Assembly: GCA_018609055.1 (NCBI GenBank)
Contig: JABAYJ010000001.1
Span: 186,001-250,000, forward strand
DNA length: 64,000 nucleotides
Reading direction: 5' to 3'
Source: Flavobacteriales bacterium
GTDB lineage: Bacteria; Bacteroidota; Bacteroidia; Flavobacteriales_D; CAJJDF01
Shown here: positions 1 through 10,958 of the stretch, one piece after another
Numbering within the stretch: position 1 is the stretch's first letter
Layout: every line of letters begins with the position of its first letter
Notes under the pieces: model-generated
Told to the model about the DNA's origin: nothing
The model's input: only the letters and a program-made list of their open reading frames with translations
Databases searched by the model: none
Program-made: the position numbers and the translations under genes

Positions 1-126
1 GTGATTCCTATTCTCAAAAACAAAGAAGTAATAGCCGTATTGGATGTGGATAGTTCAGAATTAAATACCTTTGACGAGATTGACAATAAGTATTTATCGT
101 CATTACTAAATGAAATAATTTTTTAA
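1..126 (+). CDS. C-terminal end of a GAF-domain protein (5' truncated by window)
   Basis: Open frame from base 1: VIPILKNKEVIAVLDVDSSELNTFDEIDNKYLSSLLNEIIF*, typical of the end of a free-Met-R-sulfoxide reductase-like GAF domain. Confidence 0.6.
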   Translation: MIPILKNKEVIAVLDVDSSELNTFDEIDNKYLSSLLNEIIF

Positions 127-150
127 GTTTTAAGTTACTATAATCTCTAA

Positions 151-1743
151 ATGAAATTCATTTACTACATATCGCTTTTGTTAGGAATTATCCTCTTACA
201 AAACTGTGCGCAAATATCTGCCCCTACCGGAGGAGATCCAGATATTATTCCACCAGCTTTAGATAGTAATGGAACTGTTCCATTAAATTATTCTACAAAT
301 TTTAGAGGAAACCAAATCGTGTTAACTTTTAACGAATATTTTGTGCTAAAAAATCCTACTGCCAATGTGTTCTTTTCGCCAAGTATAGAAAACGAACCGA
401 AGTTTATTACCAAAGGAAAAACGCTTACTATTCTCTTTGAAAGGCAATTAAAAGAAAATACTACTTACACCATTAATTTTGGTGATGCCATTTCTGATTA
501 TACTGTAGGGAACAAGATTCTTGATTTTAAATATGTGTTTTCTACAGGGGATTATATTGATTCTATGTCTACCAGAGGAAAAGTAATTGATGCTTTTACA
601 GGAAAACCAGCAGAAGGAGTTGTGGTTATGTTGTATGAAGATTTTTCGGATTCTATAGTCTCTAAAAGCAAACCTATTTACTATTCCGTTACTGATAAAC
701 AGGGTAATTATTTAATGAATTATCTAAAATCAGGAACCTATAAACTGTTCGCACTTAAGGATGGAAACAGAAATTTTTTGTACGATTTACCTAACGAGCA
801 ATTAGCTGGTAAGGATTCTCTAATCTCCTTATTTTCGGATACAGTTCCTTCTTATTCAGTAATTTCTATATTCACCAAAGATTACAAAAAACAAGCTTTA
901 ACAACAAAAAAATATTACTATCCAGGTAAATTGGTAATGACTTTTGCACGTACTGCAGATTCAATAACTATTTACAAAAGCGATAGCACAGAGTTAAAAT
1001 ACGAATCTATAGAAATAAACGAAAAGCGAGATTCTGTGGTTATATGGAAACCGAATTTAGGTCTTGAAAAATCTACTTTAAAAGTTTGGTTGGATACAAC
1101 CCTGGAAGCGATTAACATTTATCCTTTTCCAGCACCTAAAAAAGCTCCTAACTTAAAAGCAAAACCTAAGTCACGAACAATAAGCAAGAATAAGCCATTC
1201 ACTCTTGTTTTTGAACAACCTATAGATAGTTTTAGCATAAATGGTGTAACAGTGTTTAAAGACACTAACGAGTTAGCTTTATCATCTGTTTCTAAGAATA
1301 ACCAAAGTCTTATTTTAGTTTTTGACTCAAAAGAGGACGAAAGCTACAAATACTTAATTCTACCAAATACGGTTACTGATATTTTTGGAATACAAAACAC
1401 GGATACAATTACAGGAAGAATCACAATTAGAAAAGATGATTACTTTGGAAGTTTTACTCTTAAGCTAAAACCTAAAAATGACTCGGTAAATTACCTCATT
1501 TCAATTTTAGATGATAAAGGAAACTTGATAGAGAAACAAACTGCATCTGGAGTTTCTGAAGTCAACTTCAAAAATCTAAAACCTGGAAAATACTCGATAA
1601 AAGCAGTAGAAGATTTAAACCAAAATGGAAAATGGGATACTGGCGATTATTACCTAAAACTAAAACCTGAACAAGTTTTTTACTTCCCTATGGAAATAGA
1701 AATACGATCTAATTGGGAAATGGCTGAGAGCTGGGGGATTTAG
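151..1743 (+). CDS. Ig-like domain lipoprotein (Big_5-like)
   Basis: 530 aa, lipobox LLLQNC, N-terminal APTGGDPDIIPP...NEYF typical of Bacteroidota Ig-like lipoproteins. Confidence 0.75.
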   Translation: MKFIYYISLLLGIILLQNCAQISAPTGGDPDIIPPALDSNGTVPLNYSTNFRGNQIVLTFNEYFVLKNPTANVFFSPSIENEPKFITKGKTLTILFERQLKENTTYTINFGDAISDYTVGNKILDFKYVFSTGDYIDSMSTRGKVIDAFTGKPAEGVVVMLYEDFSDSIVSKSKPIYYSVTDKQGNYLMNYLKSGTYKLFALKDGNRNFLYDLPNEQLAGKDSLISLFSDTVPSYSVISIFTKDYKKQALTTKKYYYPGKLVMTFARTADSITIYKSDSTELKYESIEINEKRDSVVIWKPNLGLEKSTLKVWLDTTLEAINIYPFPAPKKAPNLKAKPKSRTISKNKPFTLVFEQPIDSFSINGVTVFKDTNELALSSVSKNNQSLILVFDSKEDESYKYLILPNTVTDIFGIQNTDTITGRITIRKDDYFGSFTLKLKPKNDSVNYLISILDDKGNLIEKQTASGVSEVNFKNLKPGKYSIKAVEDLNQNGKWDTGDYYLKLKPEQVFYFPMEIEIRSNWEMAESWGI

Positions 1744-1763
1744 GATTGAATTAAGATTTCAAA

Positions 1764-2138
1764 ATGGAAAAATCGGAATTAATATTAAGTATTTTAAAAC
1801 TAACTATTGAGGGAGAGAAGTACGAAAAGAAAATATCTCAACAAATTCAATATTTAAACGTAAAAGATACTGAACATACTGGAATAGGACTTTTTGTTTA
1901 CTTTGATTATAACGCTAAAATTGAACAATTCAGGCTGTCTAAAACTGAACTAGAAGATTTGTTTGGAGATTTTAATCATCAATTAGAAAAATATGAATTG
2001 ATAAATAGCTCAAAAAATATTTTGGCTGATTTGACAATTCATTTTGAAAATGGAATAATTGATTGTATTGAAATTTGGAATAAAACAGGTGCTTATCCAA
2101 TTGAAGAATTAACCAAATTTGAAATAAAAAAATTTTAA
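1764..2138 (+). CDS. hypothetical protein
   Basis: 124 aa ORF, good spacing downstream of previous gene. Confidence 0.55.
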   Translation: MEKSELILSILKLTIEGEKYEKKISQQIQYLNVKDTEHTGIGLFVYFDYNAKIEQFRLSKTELEDLFGDFNHQLEKYELINSSKNILADLTIHFENGIIDCIEIWNKTGAYPIEELTKFEIKKF

Positions 2139-2159
2139 ATATAATTTCTTTAGAAAAGT

Positions 2160-2293
2160 CACCTCCCTCAATCCCTCCTCAAGGAGGGAAGTTAAAACAT
2201 TAAAAACTATTCGTGTCATTCCCTTGAAAAAGTGAATCTCATCCATCAGATTGATTCTCGCTTTAAGATTCCTGCCTTCGCAGGAATGACAAT
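2160..2293. repeat. intergenic palindromic repeats (TCCCTCCT-CA-AGGAGGGA and ATTCCTGC-CTTC-GCAGGAAT)
   Basis: Perfect hairpins at 2172-2189 and 2268-2287; spurious translation contains CHSCEGRNL, a hallmark of these dispersed repeats. Confidence 0.6.
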
Positions 2294-2337
2294 GTGGAAT
2301 GTAATTGCGACTTTCCAAATCACTAAAACAACTAACA

Positions 2338-2367
2338 AAAAAAGCACCAACTTTCGTCAGTGCTTTT
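2338..2367 (-). terminator. terminator of atp operon
   Basis: AAAAGCAC...GTGCTTTT stem just downstream of atpG with A-run (T-run on minus strand). Confidence 0.6.
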
Positions 2368-2390
2368 CAATATCAATTTAATGTTTAGTC

Positions 2391-3269
2391 TTAGTTTTTC
2401 AAAGCCTCTGCTCCACCAACAATCTCAAGGATTTCGTTAGTAATAGATGCTTGTCTAGCTTTGTTGTAAGTAAGTTTAAGATCGAATAACATATCACCAG
2501 CATTATCTGTTGCTTTGTGCATTGCTGTCATTCTAGCTCCGTGCTCACCTGCATGGGAATCAAGCACTCCTTTGTACAATTGTATCTTCAATGATTTAGG
2601 AACTATATCTTCGATAATCTTTTCTTTAGAAGGAACAAAAATATAATCAGCATTACTAGTTACATTTTCTTCTGCATCTATAGATTCAATAGGCAAAAAC
2701 TGCTCAGTCATTACAATTTGGTTAGCAGCATTTACAAAGTGATTGTATACCAATACTACTTTATCTACTTTTTCCTCTCTGTATAACTCCATTATTAATT
2801 CAGCAACTTCCGATACTGACTTAAAGTTTAAATCTGCATATAACTTCTCTAAGTCTGTAGGAATCTCAGGCATATTAATGTCTGCGAAGTTTTTCTTCGA
2901 AAACTCTTGTGCTTTCTTTCCTATTGCCAAGAAATGAACGTTTGCATTAGCATAATCTTTAGCCAATACATTCACTCTTTTAGTAATGTTGTTGTTGAAT
3001 CCTCCACACAATCCTCTGTTAGAAGTTACAGCTACAAACATCACGTTTTTCACTTCTCTTTCTTGAGAGTAAACACCTTCTGAGGTGTCCAAACTTGCAC
3101 TTAAGTTTATCTGGATTTCTTGAAGCTTGTTGGCATACGGTAATAATTGAGTAACTGCATCTTGAGCTCTTTTAAGCTTTGCAGCTGATACCATCTTCAT
3201 TGCAGAAGTAATCTGCATTGTTGAATTTACCGAGGTAATCCTATTTCGTATTTCTTTTAAGTTAGCCAT
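2391..3269 (-). CDS. atpG: ATP synthase F1 subunit gamma
   Basis: MANLKEIRNRITSVNSTMQITSAMKMVSAAKL...; C-terminal ARQASITNEILEIVGGAEAL. Confidence 0.97.
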   Translation of the reverse strand: MANLKEIRNRITSVNSTMQITSAMKMVSAAKLKRAQDAVTQLLPYANKLQEIQINLSASLDTSEGVYSQEREVKNVMFVAVTSNRGLCGGFNNNITKRVNVLAKDYANANVHFLAIGKKAQEFSKKNFADINMPEIPTDLEKLYADLNFKSVSEVAELIMELYREEKVDKVVLVYNHFVNAANQIVMTEQFLPIESIDAEENVTSNADYIFVPSKEKIIEDIVPKSLKIQLYKGVLDSHAGEHGARMTAMHKATDNAGDMLFDLKLTYNKARQASITNEILEIVGGAEALKN

Positions 3270-3302
3270 GTATTACTCTTTTAGAGAATAAAAATCTATT
3301 TC

Positions 3303-4877
3303 TTAGTACTTTGCGCTTAGTTCAGCTGCAACTGCAGTTAATGTATCAGTTACTTCGTCAGTTAATTTACCAGCTTGTAACAAGTCCAACATTGGTCTGT
3401 GCTTTGCTTCCATATAAGCAATGTACTCTTCTTCAAATTGCTTTACTTTATTAACTGGCACCTTACCAATTAATCCTTTAGTTCCTACGTATAATACAGC
3501 AATTTGGTGCTCTACTGATAATGGAGACCCTTCGTTTTGTTTCAATAACTCTACGTTTCTTGCTCCTTTATCTAGTACTGCTTTTGTACTTGCATCTAAA
3601 TCAGATCCAAATTTAGCAAATGCCTCTAATTCTCTATATTGTGCCTGGTCCAATTTCAATGTTCCAGCTACTTTTTTCATTGATTTAATCTGAGCGTTTC
3701 CTCCAACTCTAGATACCGAAATACCTACGTTAATTGCTGGTCTCACACCTGAGTTAAATAAATCTTGCTCTAAGAAAATTTGTCCATCCGTAATAGAAAT
3801 TACGTTTGTTGGAATATAGGCCGATACATCTCCTGCTTGCGTTTCAATAATTGGCAATGCAGTAATAGAACCTCCTCCTTTTACCATTCCTTTCATAGAA
3901 TCTGGTAAATCATTCATTTCTTTAGCAATTTCATCAATTTCGATAATCTTTGCTGCTCTCTCTAATAATCTTGAGTGCAAGAAAAATACATCTCCTGGGT
4001 ATGCTTCTCTTCCTGGAGGTCTTTTCAATAGTAGTGATACTTCACGGTAAGCAACTGCTTGCTTAGATAAATCATCATATACAATTAAAGCTGGTCTTCC
4101 AGTATCTCTAAAAAATTCAGCAATTGCTGCTCCAGTAAATGGTGCATAATACTGTAGTGGTGCTGGATCAGATGCATTAGCTGCTACAATAGTTGTATAA
4201 GCCATTGCTCCTGCTTCTTCAAATTTCTTTACGATTCCTGCAACTGTAGATGCTTTTTGCCCTATCGCTACGTATACACAATAAACTGGTTCTCCTTTAT
4301 CAAAAAATTCTTTTTGATTGATAATAGTATCAATAGCAACAGTAGTTTTACCAGTTTGCTTATCTCCAATTATCAATTCTCTTTGTCCTCTTCCTACTGG
4401 AATCATTGCATCAATTGCCTTAATTCCTGTTTGTAATGGCTCAGTTACCGGTTGTCTGTAAATTACACCTGGTGCTTTTCTTTCGATTGGCATTTCGTAT
4501 AATTCACCTTCAATAGGTCCTTTTCCATCAATTGGTGCTCCTAGCGTATCAACAACTCTTCCTACAATTCCTTCACCTGTTTTGATAGAAGCAATACGGT
4601 TAGTTCTTTTTACAGAAGCTCCTTCTCTTACAACATCAGATGCTCCTAAAAGTACAGCTCCAACATTATCTTCCTCCAAGTTCAATACAATTGCTTGCAA
4701 TCCATCTTCAAATTCAATAAGCTCTCCTGATTCTACATTAGATAATCCGTGGATACGTGCAACTCCATCACCTACTTGTAATACAGTTCCTACTTCTTCT
4801 AATTGAGCTTCAGTTTTAAATCCTGATAATTGCTCCTTGATAATTGCAGATACTTCTGCTGGTTTTATTCCTGCCAT
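3303..4877 (-). CDS. atpA: ATP synthase F1 subunit alpha
   Basis: Walker [34 protein letters not shown]. Confidence 0.98.
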   Translation of the reverse strand: MAGIKPAEVSAIIKEQLSGFKTEAQLEEVGTVLQVGDGVARIHGLSNVESGELIEFEDGLQAIVLNLEEDNVGAVLLGASDVVREGASVKRTNRIASIKTGEGIVGRVVDTLGAPIDGKGPIEGELYEMPIERKAPGVIYRQPVTEPLQTGIKAIDAMIPVGRGQRELIIGDKQTGKTTVAIDTIINQKEFFDKGEPVYCVYVAIGQKASTVAGIVKKFEEAGAMAYTTIVAANASDPAPLQYYAPFTGAAIAEFFRDTGRPALIVYDDLSKQAVAYREVSLLLKRPPGREAYPGDVFFLHSRLLERAAKIIEIDEIAKEMNDLPDSMKGMVKGGGSITALPIIETQAGDVSAYIPTNVISITDGQIFLEQDLFNSGVRPAINVGISVSRVGGNAQIKSMKKVAGTLKLDQAQYRELEAFAKFGSDLDASTKAVLDKGARNVELLKQNEGSPLSVEHQIAVLYVGTKGLIGKVPVNKVKQFEEEYIAYMEAKHRPMLDLLQAGKLTDEVTDTLTAVAAELSAKY

Positions 4878-4899
4878 TTTAGTTAATTGTAATGGTTAT

Positions 4900-5433
4900 T
4901 TAGTTTAATGAAATCTCTTTTCGTAAATTCTTAAATTTAGTTGCAATGCTTGCATCTATTTGCTTATCTCCTACTCTTACAATAAATCCTCCGATAAGCG
5001 AAGCATCTACTTTTTCTATAATCTCAACTTCTCCTTCGTGCTTTAACAAAGAAAGTACTTTGTTCTTTTGTTCTTCATCAAGCTTTGTAGCTGATGTTAC
5101 TTGAGCAGTCACTATGTTTTTACTCTCTTTATATAATGCTATAAACTGCTCAGCTGTTGTTCCCAACAATTGCGCTCTTTTGTTCTTAATTAATAAGTTA
5201 ATCAAGTTCATAGTTCCTTCATTAAAAGTAGAGCCAAACAAAGCAGTAAATACTTTACTTTTTTCGTCTTCTTTAATTGTAGGATTGCTTACCAACGAAC
5301 GTAAATCAGAACTATCTGCTATGGTAGCTGATAAAGACTGCATGTTTCCATACACATCTTCAAGTTTTCCGCTTTCTTGCGACAAACTTAACAATGCTTT
5401 TGCGTATCGTGATGCTGTTTTACTGTCTTTCAT
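4900..5433 (-). CDS. atpH: ATP synthase F1 subunit delta
   Basis: 177 aa, ...LIGGFIVRVGDKQIDASIATKFKNLRKEI; operon position. Confidence 0.95.
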   Translation of the reverse strand: MKDSKTASRYAKALLSLSQESGKLEDVYGNMQSLSATIADSSDLRSLVSNPTIKEDEKSKVFTALFGSTFNEGTMNLINLLIKNKRAQLLGTTAEQFIALYKESKNIVTAQVTSATKLDEEQKNKVLSLLKHEGEVEIIEKVDASLIGGFIVRVGDKQIDASIATKFKNLRKEISLN

Positions 5434-5457
5434 AGTATTATTTAAAAGGTTAAAACC

Positions 5458-5976
5458 TTAGTTAAGGTTTACTTCTTCTACTAATTCGTTAACCAATGCT
5501 TTTTGCTTATCATCTCCTGTTAAAGTTCCTTTCACCACTTTTTCAGCTATATCAATTGATAAAGTAGCAACTTGGTTTTTCAAATCTGCAATAGCTGATT
5601 TTCTTTCCATTTCGATTGTTGCTTTTGCATTTGCAATCATTTTTTCTCCTTCTCCTTGAGCTTCTTCTTTTGCTTTAGCAACAATTTCAGCCTTCATTTC
5701 TCTTGCTTCTTTCATCAAAGCATCTCTCTCTTCTCTTGCTTCGTTCAACAATCTTTCGTTAGAAGATGTCAAATTAGCCATTTCTTTTTTCGCTTCTTCG
5801 GCAGAGTTCAAAGCATTAGTAATGCTTTCTTCTCTCTCGTTAACTGCTGTAAGAATTGGTTTCCAAGCGAATTTTCTCAATAATACAAGAAGTATAATAA
5901 AAGAAACTGCTGACCAAAATATTAGTCCTATACTAGGTAGTACTAATGGATTTATTTCTAACAATACTGTATTCAT
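5458..5976 (-). CDS. atpF: ATP synthase F0 subunit B
   Basis: 172 aa, N-terminal TM plus long charged helix; operon position. Confidence 0.95.
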   Translation of the reverse strand: MNTVLLEINPLVLPSIGLIFWSAVSFIILLVLLRKFAWKPILTAVNEREESITNALNSAEEAKKEMANLTSSNERLLNEAREERDALMKEAREMKAEIVAKAKEEAQGEGEKMIANAKATIEMERKSAIADLKNQVATLSIDIAEKVVKGTLTGDDKQKALVNELVEEVNLN

Positions 5977-6061
5977 AATGTGTGTTTTTATTAACTACAA
6001 AAATTTTAAATAATAACTCTGTAACCAACCGTTACAGAGTTAAAATTAATTTTGGTTTATA

Positions 6062-6295
<234 letters not shown>

Positions 6296-6320
6296 TTAAC
6301 GGGACTGGTTAATAATGCTT

Positions 6321-7508
6321 TTAATGATGCTCTTCTACTGCCATTCCAATAAATAAGGCAGTTAATAATGTAAATATGTATGCCTGTAATAATGCTACAA
6401 GTAATTCTAAAACTGAGATAAATAATACTAATGCAATAGATGCTGGTGCAACCCACATTGTTTTTGCTACGAATATTAATGAAATTAAACTTAAGATAAC
6501 AATATGTCCTGCTGCAATGTTTGCAAACAAACGAATCATTAATGCAAATGGTTTAGTGAAGATTCCAATAATTTCTACTGGTATCATCATTGGCTTTAAC
6601 CATTCTGGAACTGGTGGGTTAAAAATGTGACCCCAATAAGCTTTGTTTCCATTTATTGCTACAACAATCATTGTTACAACAGCTAAAACTAAAGTTACTG
6701 CAATGTTTCCTGTTACGTTTGCCCCTCCTGGAATTAAACCTAATAAGTTCAATACCCAAATGAAGAAAAATATAGTTAATAAGAAAGGAAGAAATTTTTT
6801 GTACTTCTTTTCTCCTATGTTTGGTTTAGCAATGTCATCTCTTACAAATAATACTAAAGGTTCCATCCAACCCGTAAGTTTTTTTGGAATCCCTCCATTC
6901 TTCTTGTAACTTCTTGCTACTGATGTAAAGATTAAGAATATGATTAATATAGCTAAGAATATTCCTGCTACATTTTTTGTGATAGAAAAATCAAGTGGTT
7001 TTGCACTTGCAACATAAGTTCCTAACTCTAATTCTTTATGTCCTACAACATAATCATGAAGAAAATCTTTAGTAGGAATATTAGCTAGTGTATATGAGAA
7101 AGTAGAATCTTCTTCTTGTCCTTTTCTAATAATTTTAACGGTAGAATCTTTAGCAATTGGAATAGATTCTCCAACTGTATAAATTTTGTTGTGATAAAGC
7201 ATATATTCTTTATCGTTTGATTTAACTAAATCATGTCCATGATGAAACTTGCTTGATGAAAACATTTTCAATCCTCCATCCAATAAAATCACTGGTAATG
7301 GAATAGAAGCAGAGTTTTCTCCTTCTCCCCAAAAATGCCACTCGTGTGCATCTGCAATGTGGTGCATAATAACTGGAACAGGATCGTAAGACTCGTCCTT
7401 AGTTTCTTCAGTATTGTGAGTTGAATTTTCAGCATGCGCTTGTGGCTCATTTGCCATAACGACACTAGCTGTAAATAGTAAAAATAAAAGGATTAAATTC
7501 TTTAGCAT
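6321..7508 (-). CDS. atpB: ATP synthase F0 subunit A
   Basis: KPFALMIRLFANIAAGHI motif; start at MLKNLILL (7508) preferred over the ORF-track start 7586. Confidence 0.93.
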   Translation of the reverse strand: MLKNLILLFLLFTASVVMANEPQAHAENSTHNTEETKDESYDPVPVIMHHIADAHEWHFWGEGENSASIPLPVILLDGGLKMFSSSKFHHGHDLVKSNDKEYMLYHNKIYTVGESIPIAKDSTVKIIRKGQEEDSTFSYTLANIPTKDFLHDYVVGHKELELGTYVASAKPLDFSITKNVAGIFLAILIIFLIFTSVARSYKKNGGIPKKLTGWMEPLVLFVRDDIAKPNIGEKKYKKFLPFLLTIFFFIWVLNLLGLIPGGANVTGNIAVTLVLAVVTMIVVAINGNKAYWGHIFNPPVPEWLKPMMIPVEIIGIFTKPFALMIRLFANIAAGHIVILSLISLIFVAKTMWVAPASIALVLFISVLELLVALLQAYIFTLLTALFIGMAVEEHH

Positions 7509-7582
7509 TTGGCTGTTTCTACAAATTTTATGCAAATGTAGATAAACTTTTAACTTTCTAAAAATTATTAGGCGGTTTATTC

Positions 7583-7966
7583 TCACTTATTATTTGTCGG
7601 TTTTTGGTTTATTATTGAAAAGACTTGGTAGGACAAAAACGCTATGTATAAAAAATAGGCTCCTGCATAATGAACACCAATTGCTTTTGGTTTACCTAGC
7701 CCTTTATACAAAAACAATATAATGGATGCTGAGACTAATAATTTGATAGTTGATATTGCCAAAAAAGTAAACCCTATTTTAATTGGATCCAATTTCTGCA
7801 TCATTAATAATAATAAATACCCTCCAACAGTTAAAAAAAACATAATAATATGAATCAATATAACATCACTATATAAAAGTGACGAGGACACATAATTCAA
7901 CAAAAAGTGAATTACAAATATTATTATTGAAAATATTAATGTAGGCTTGAATGCTAATTGAAACAT
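7583..7966 (-). CDS. small membrane protein in atp operon (AtpI-like position)
   Basis: 127 aa, four predicted hydrophobic helices, between AtpZ-like gene and atpB. Confidence 0.65.
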   Translation of the reverse strand: MFQLAFKPTLIFSIIIFVIHFLLNYVSSSLLYSDVILIHIIMFFLTVGGYLLLLMMQKLDPIKIGFTFLAISTIKLLVSASIILFLYKGLGKPKAIGVHYAGAYFLYIAFLSYQVFSIINQKPTNNK

Positions 7967-7972
7967 GAATTG

Positions 7973-8200
7973 TTATTTACTCATTTTTATTACTTCTCTA
8001 ATTACAATATAAAGCCCAATAAAGACCCCTAATAATGCAAATACTATAGTCATCCAAGGAGAGTCGAATTGAAGTTTTTCATCTAAATACTTTCCAAAAT
8101 ACACTCCGGCTAGAATCAACACACCCATTTGTATGCCTGCTGAGGAAAATTTCGCAAAAGAATTAACTTTTTTTATCTTATCCCCTTCATTCTTCTTCAT
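7973..8200 (-). CDS. AtpZ/AtpI family protein
   Basis: MKKNEGDKIKKVNSFAKFSSAGIQMGVLILAGVYFGKYLDEK...; internal start preferred. Confidence 0.8.
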   Translation of the reverse strand: MKKNEGDKIKKVNSFAKFSSAGIQMGVLILAGVYFGKYLDEKLQFDSPWMTIVFALLGVFIGLYIVIREVIKMSK

Positions 8201-8354
8201 CAGATACATTTTTTGTAACCATAAAGAATATAATCCCTGCAACTAGTAAAAAAACCACAGTAAAAAACGGAAGAGAAGTTCCTATATATCTATCGCACAA
8301 GATACCTCCAAATAGAGCGGCAATAAATAAAAAATACAAAGGTGTTTTATCCAT
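8187..8354 (-). CDS. small two-TM membrane protein
   Basis: MDKTPLYFLFIAALFGGILCDRYIG...; overlaps bactofilin stop and AtpZ start. Confidence 0.6.
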   Translation of the reverse strand: MDKTPLYFLFIAALFGGILCDRYIGTSLPFFTVVFLLVAGIIFFMVTKNVSDEEE

Positions 8355-8721
8355 TAGTAATTGGAGTTTCAACCTTAACTGAAGACGACATAGATGTATA
8401 TCCATTATGAACTGCACCTGATTCCATAGATAGTTTTTGAGTAGTTACATCTCCTTCTATTCTTGCTGTTGACTTTAAAGACAGCAATCCCGAAACATGA
8501 ATATTCCCTTTAATTGTACCTTCAATTTCTGCACTTTCACAAACAATCTCTCCTTCGACAGTTCCTTTTAAACCTAAAACTAGCTTACCTTTTACTTTAA
8601 GTGTTCCAGAAATTGTTCCATCTACACGAATATTATTTTGAGAGTCTACATCTCCCTTAAGTGATGTATTCTCAACAATTTTATTCAACTGATCTACGTT
8701 TTGAATATTATTCTTTGCCAT
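8347..8721 (-). CDS. bactofilin (polymer-forming cytoskeletal protein)
   Basis: Repeating beta-helix GTISGTLKVKGKLVLGLKGTVEGEIVCESAEIEGTIKGNIHVSGLLSL. Confidence 0.92.
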   Translation of the reverse strand: MAKNNIQNVDQLNKIVENTSLKGDVDSQNNIRVDGTISGTLKVKGKLVLGLKGTVEGEIVCESAEIEGTIKGNIHVSGLLSLKSTARIEGDVTTQKLSMESGAVHNGYTSMSSSVKVETPITNG

Positions 8722-8858
8722 CTTTTTGCTTTTTGTTCCTTGTTATTTGCTAGCAAATATAGGTAAATATGACAATTATTAGTGGTGTTAAAGAAAGTTA
8801 AAAACCTTTTAGGTTATGCAATTGGACAGAATTTAATCTTAATTTAGCTCTTAATACA

Positions 8859-10190
8859 ATGAGACTTAACTTAAAAACTATCGTTACACTTATCAGTGTT
8901 GCCATTATTGGCTTAATTATCGTTCAGATGATTTGGATAAATAGCGCCATAGAAGTTCGTAAATCTCAATTTGATCAAGATGCAAGGAATACATTAATAG
9001 AGGTAACTCAACTTATTCCAAAAGTAGTTCAGCAAAATGAACAGAATAGACAAATTAAAAGTCAAAAGAAATTAACCTCAGGCGTTACTGATATCAATGC
9101 TTTGTTTGATGCCATGTTGGATAATACTCCTTTTCAAAAGGTGTCGGATAAAATAACTTCGAAGCAAATTGATTCGCTCATTAAAGCTCAGCTTCAAAAG
9201 AGAGGAATAAACACTTCATATGTATTTGGTGTGTATGATGTAAATGCTGAATCCCTTTTCGAACAAGATACTGCAACAAAAAAATACACCAAACAATTAA
9301 TTAGTGAGGGAATTAACTTACAGTTTTTTGTAGATAATTTCACTCTTAAACAGCCTATTATCAGTATATTTTTTCCTCAAAAAAACAGGTTTATTTTCAA
9401 AAAAATGCTGTTCATCCTGAGTATTTCTTTAATTCTTATCCTTACTGTTATTTATGCTTTTTACTTCACAGTAACTACCATCCACAAACAAAAGCAGCTT
9501 TCAGAAATTAAGAATGATTTCATTAATAACATGACTCATGAACTGAAAACTCCTATATCAACAATACAACTTGCTTGTGAGGCTCTTAATGATAAAGACA
9601 TGAATTCACCAGAGTCGCAGCAAACATTTGTTGCCATGATAAACCAAGAAAACACTAGGCTTAGTGGCCTTGTTGAAACGGTATTGAAAACAGCAATTCT
9701 GGATAAAGGTCAAATGAAATTGAAGAAAGAGGAAGTGAACTTAGTAGAAATTATTGAACAGGTAAAAAGTAAATTCTCATTAAAAATTAAGCAACTAGGT
9801 GGAGATATTTCTATTGCTAGTGATTTAGCCGACATGAGTTTTGAAGGTGATGAACAACACTTAACCAATGTGTTTCAGAACTTAATTGATAATGCTATTA
9901 AATACACGAGTGAAATTCCTCAAATAAAGATTTCTGCTTTAAAAACCGTGAAAGACTTTGTTATAAAAGTAAATGATAACGGTATTGGAATTTCTAAAGA
10001 AAACTTAAATAGAGTATTCGAAAAACTATACCGAATACCAACTGGTGATTTACATAATGTAAAAGGATTTGGACTGGGACTTAACTACGTGAAATCTATA
10101 GTAGAGCTGCACGGAGGAACTATTTCTGTAAAAAGCACCAAAGACAAAGGAAGTACGTTTATTATATCATTACCAATAGAAAACAAATAA
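8859..10190 (+). CDS. sensor histidine kinase
   Basis: H-box FINNMTHELKTPISTI, N-box NLIDNAIKYT, G-boxes. Confidence 0.95.
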   Translation: MRLNLKTIVTLISVAIIGLIIVQMIWINSAIEVRKSQFDQDARNTLIEVTQLIPKVVQQNEQNRQIKSQKKLTSGVTDINALFDAMLDNTPFQKVSDKITSKQIDSLIKAQLQKRGINTSYVFGVYDVNAESLFEQDTATKKYTKQLISEGINLQFFVDNFTLKQPIISIFFPQKNRFIFKKMLFILSISLILILTVIYAFYFTVTTIHKQKQLSEIKNDFINNMTHELKTPISTIQLACEALNDKDMNSPESQQTFVAMINQENTRLSGLVETVLKTAILDKGQMKLKKEEVNLVEIIEQVKSKFSLKIKQLGGDISIASDLADMSFEGDEQHLTNVFQNLIDNAIKYTSEIPQIKISALKTVKDFVIKVNDNGIGISKENLNRVFEKLYRIPTGDLHNVKGFGLGLNYVKSIVELHGGTISVKSTKDKGSTFIISLPIENK

Positions 10191-10197
10191 AGAAACT

Positions 10198-10878
10198 ATG
10201 GAACCAACTAAAATTTTATTAGCAGAAGATGATCCGAATTTAGGAATGTTATTGAGCCAATACATCCGAGCAAAAGGATTTAAATGCACTCTTGCCACTG
10301 ATGGTGAGGAAGCATATTCTGCATTTACAGCCGGTTCATTTGATTTTGTAATCTTGGATGTAATGATGCCTAAAAAAGATGGTTTTTCTGTGGCTAAAGA
10401 TATTAGAGGTATTGACCGAGAGGCTCCAATCCTTTTCCTTACTGCAAAAAGTATGAAGGATGATAAGCTTAAAGGTTTTGAACTTGGCGCAGATGATTAC
10501 CTTACTAAACCATTTAGTATGGAAGAGTTATTGGCACGAGTAGAAGCAATTCTTAAACGTACAAACAAGAAAGAGGAAACTCATTTATATTCAATCAATA
10601 ATTATTTATTCGATTTTAATACTCGTATTCTTTCATTTCAGGGAAAAGAACAAAAACTAACTACCAAGGAAAGTGAATTACTTAAAGTATTGAGCAAAAA
10701 CATTGGAAGAGAGGTAGATAGGAACGATTTGTTAAAAGCCGTTTGGGGAGATGACAATTATTTTAACGGGAGAAGTATGGATGTTTACATCACAAAATTA
10801 AGGAAGTACTTATCCTTAGATGAGAAAGTGGAAATTGTAAATATTCACGGTAAAGGGTTTAAATTGACCTTAAAATAA
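10198..10878 (+). CDS. OmpR-family response regulator
   Basis: AEDD, VMMPKKDGF, LTAK and winged-helix C-terminus. Confidence 0.95.
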   Translation: MEPTKILLAEDDPNLGMLLSQYIRAKGFKCTLATDGEEAYSAFTAGSFDFVILDVMMPKKDGFSVAKDIRGIDREAPILFLTAKSMKDDKLKGFELGADDYLTKPFSMEELLARVEAILKRTNKKEETHLYSINNYLFDFNTRILSFQGKEQKLTTKESELLKVLSKNIGREVDRNDLLKAVWGDDNYFNGRSMDVYITKLRKYLSLDEKVEIVNIHGKGFKLTLK

Positions 10879-10958
10879 CTTGTTAACCCATTGTTAATGA
10901 ACGGAACGGTTGTTGAAGTGTACAGAAAAGTACTAATCAACAATAAAAACGTTTCGTT

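Noticed and set aside
2109-2318. 69-aa minus-strand ORF with CHSCEGRNL
   Set aside because: Translation of dispersed palindromic repeats, not a gene
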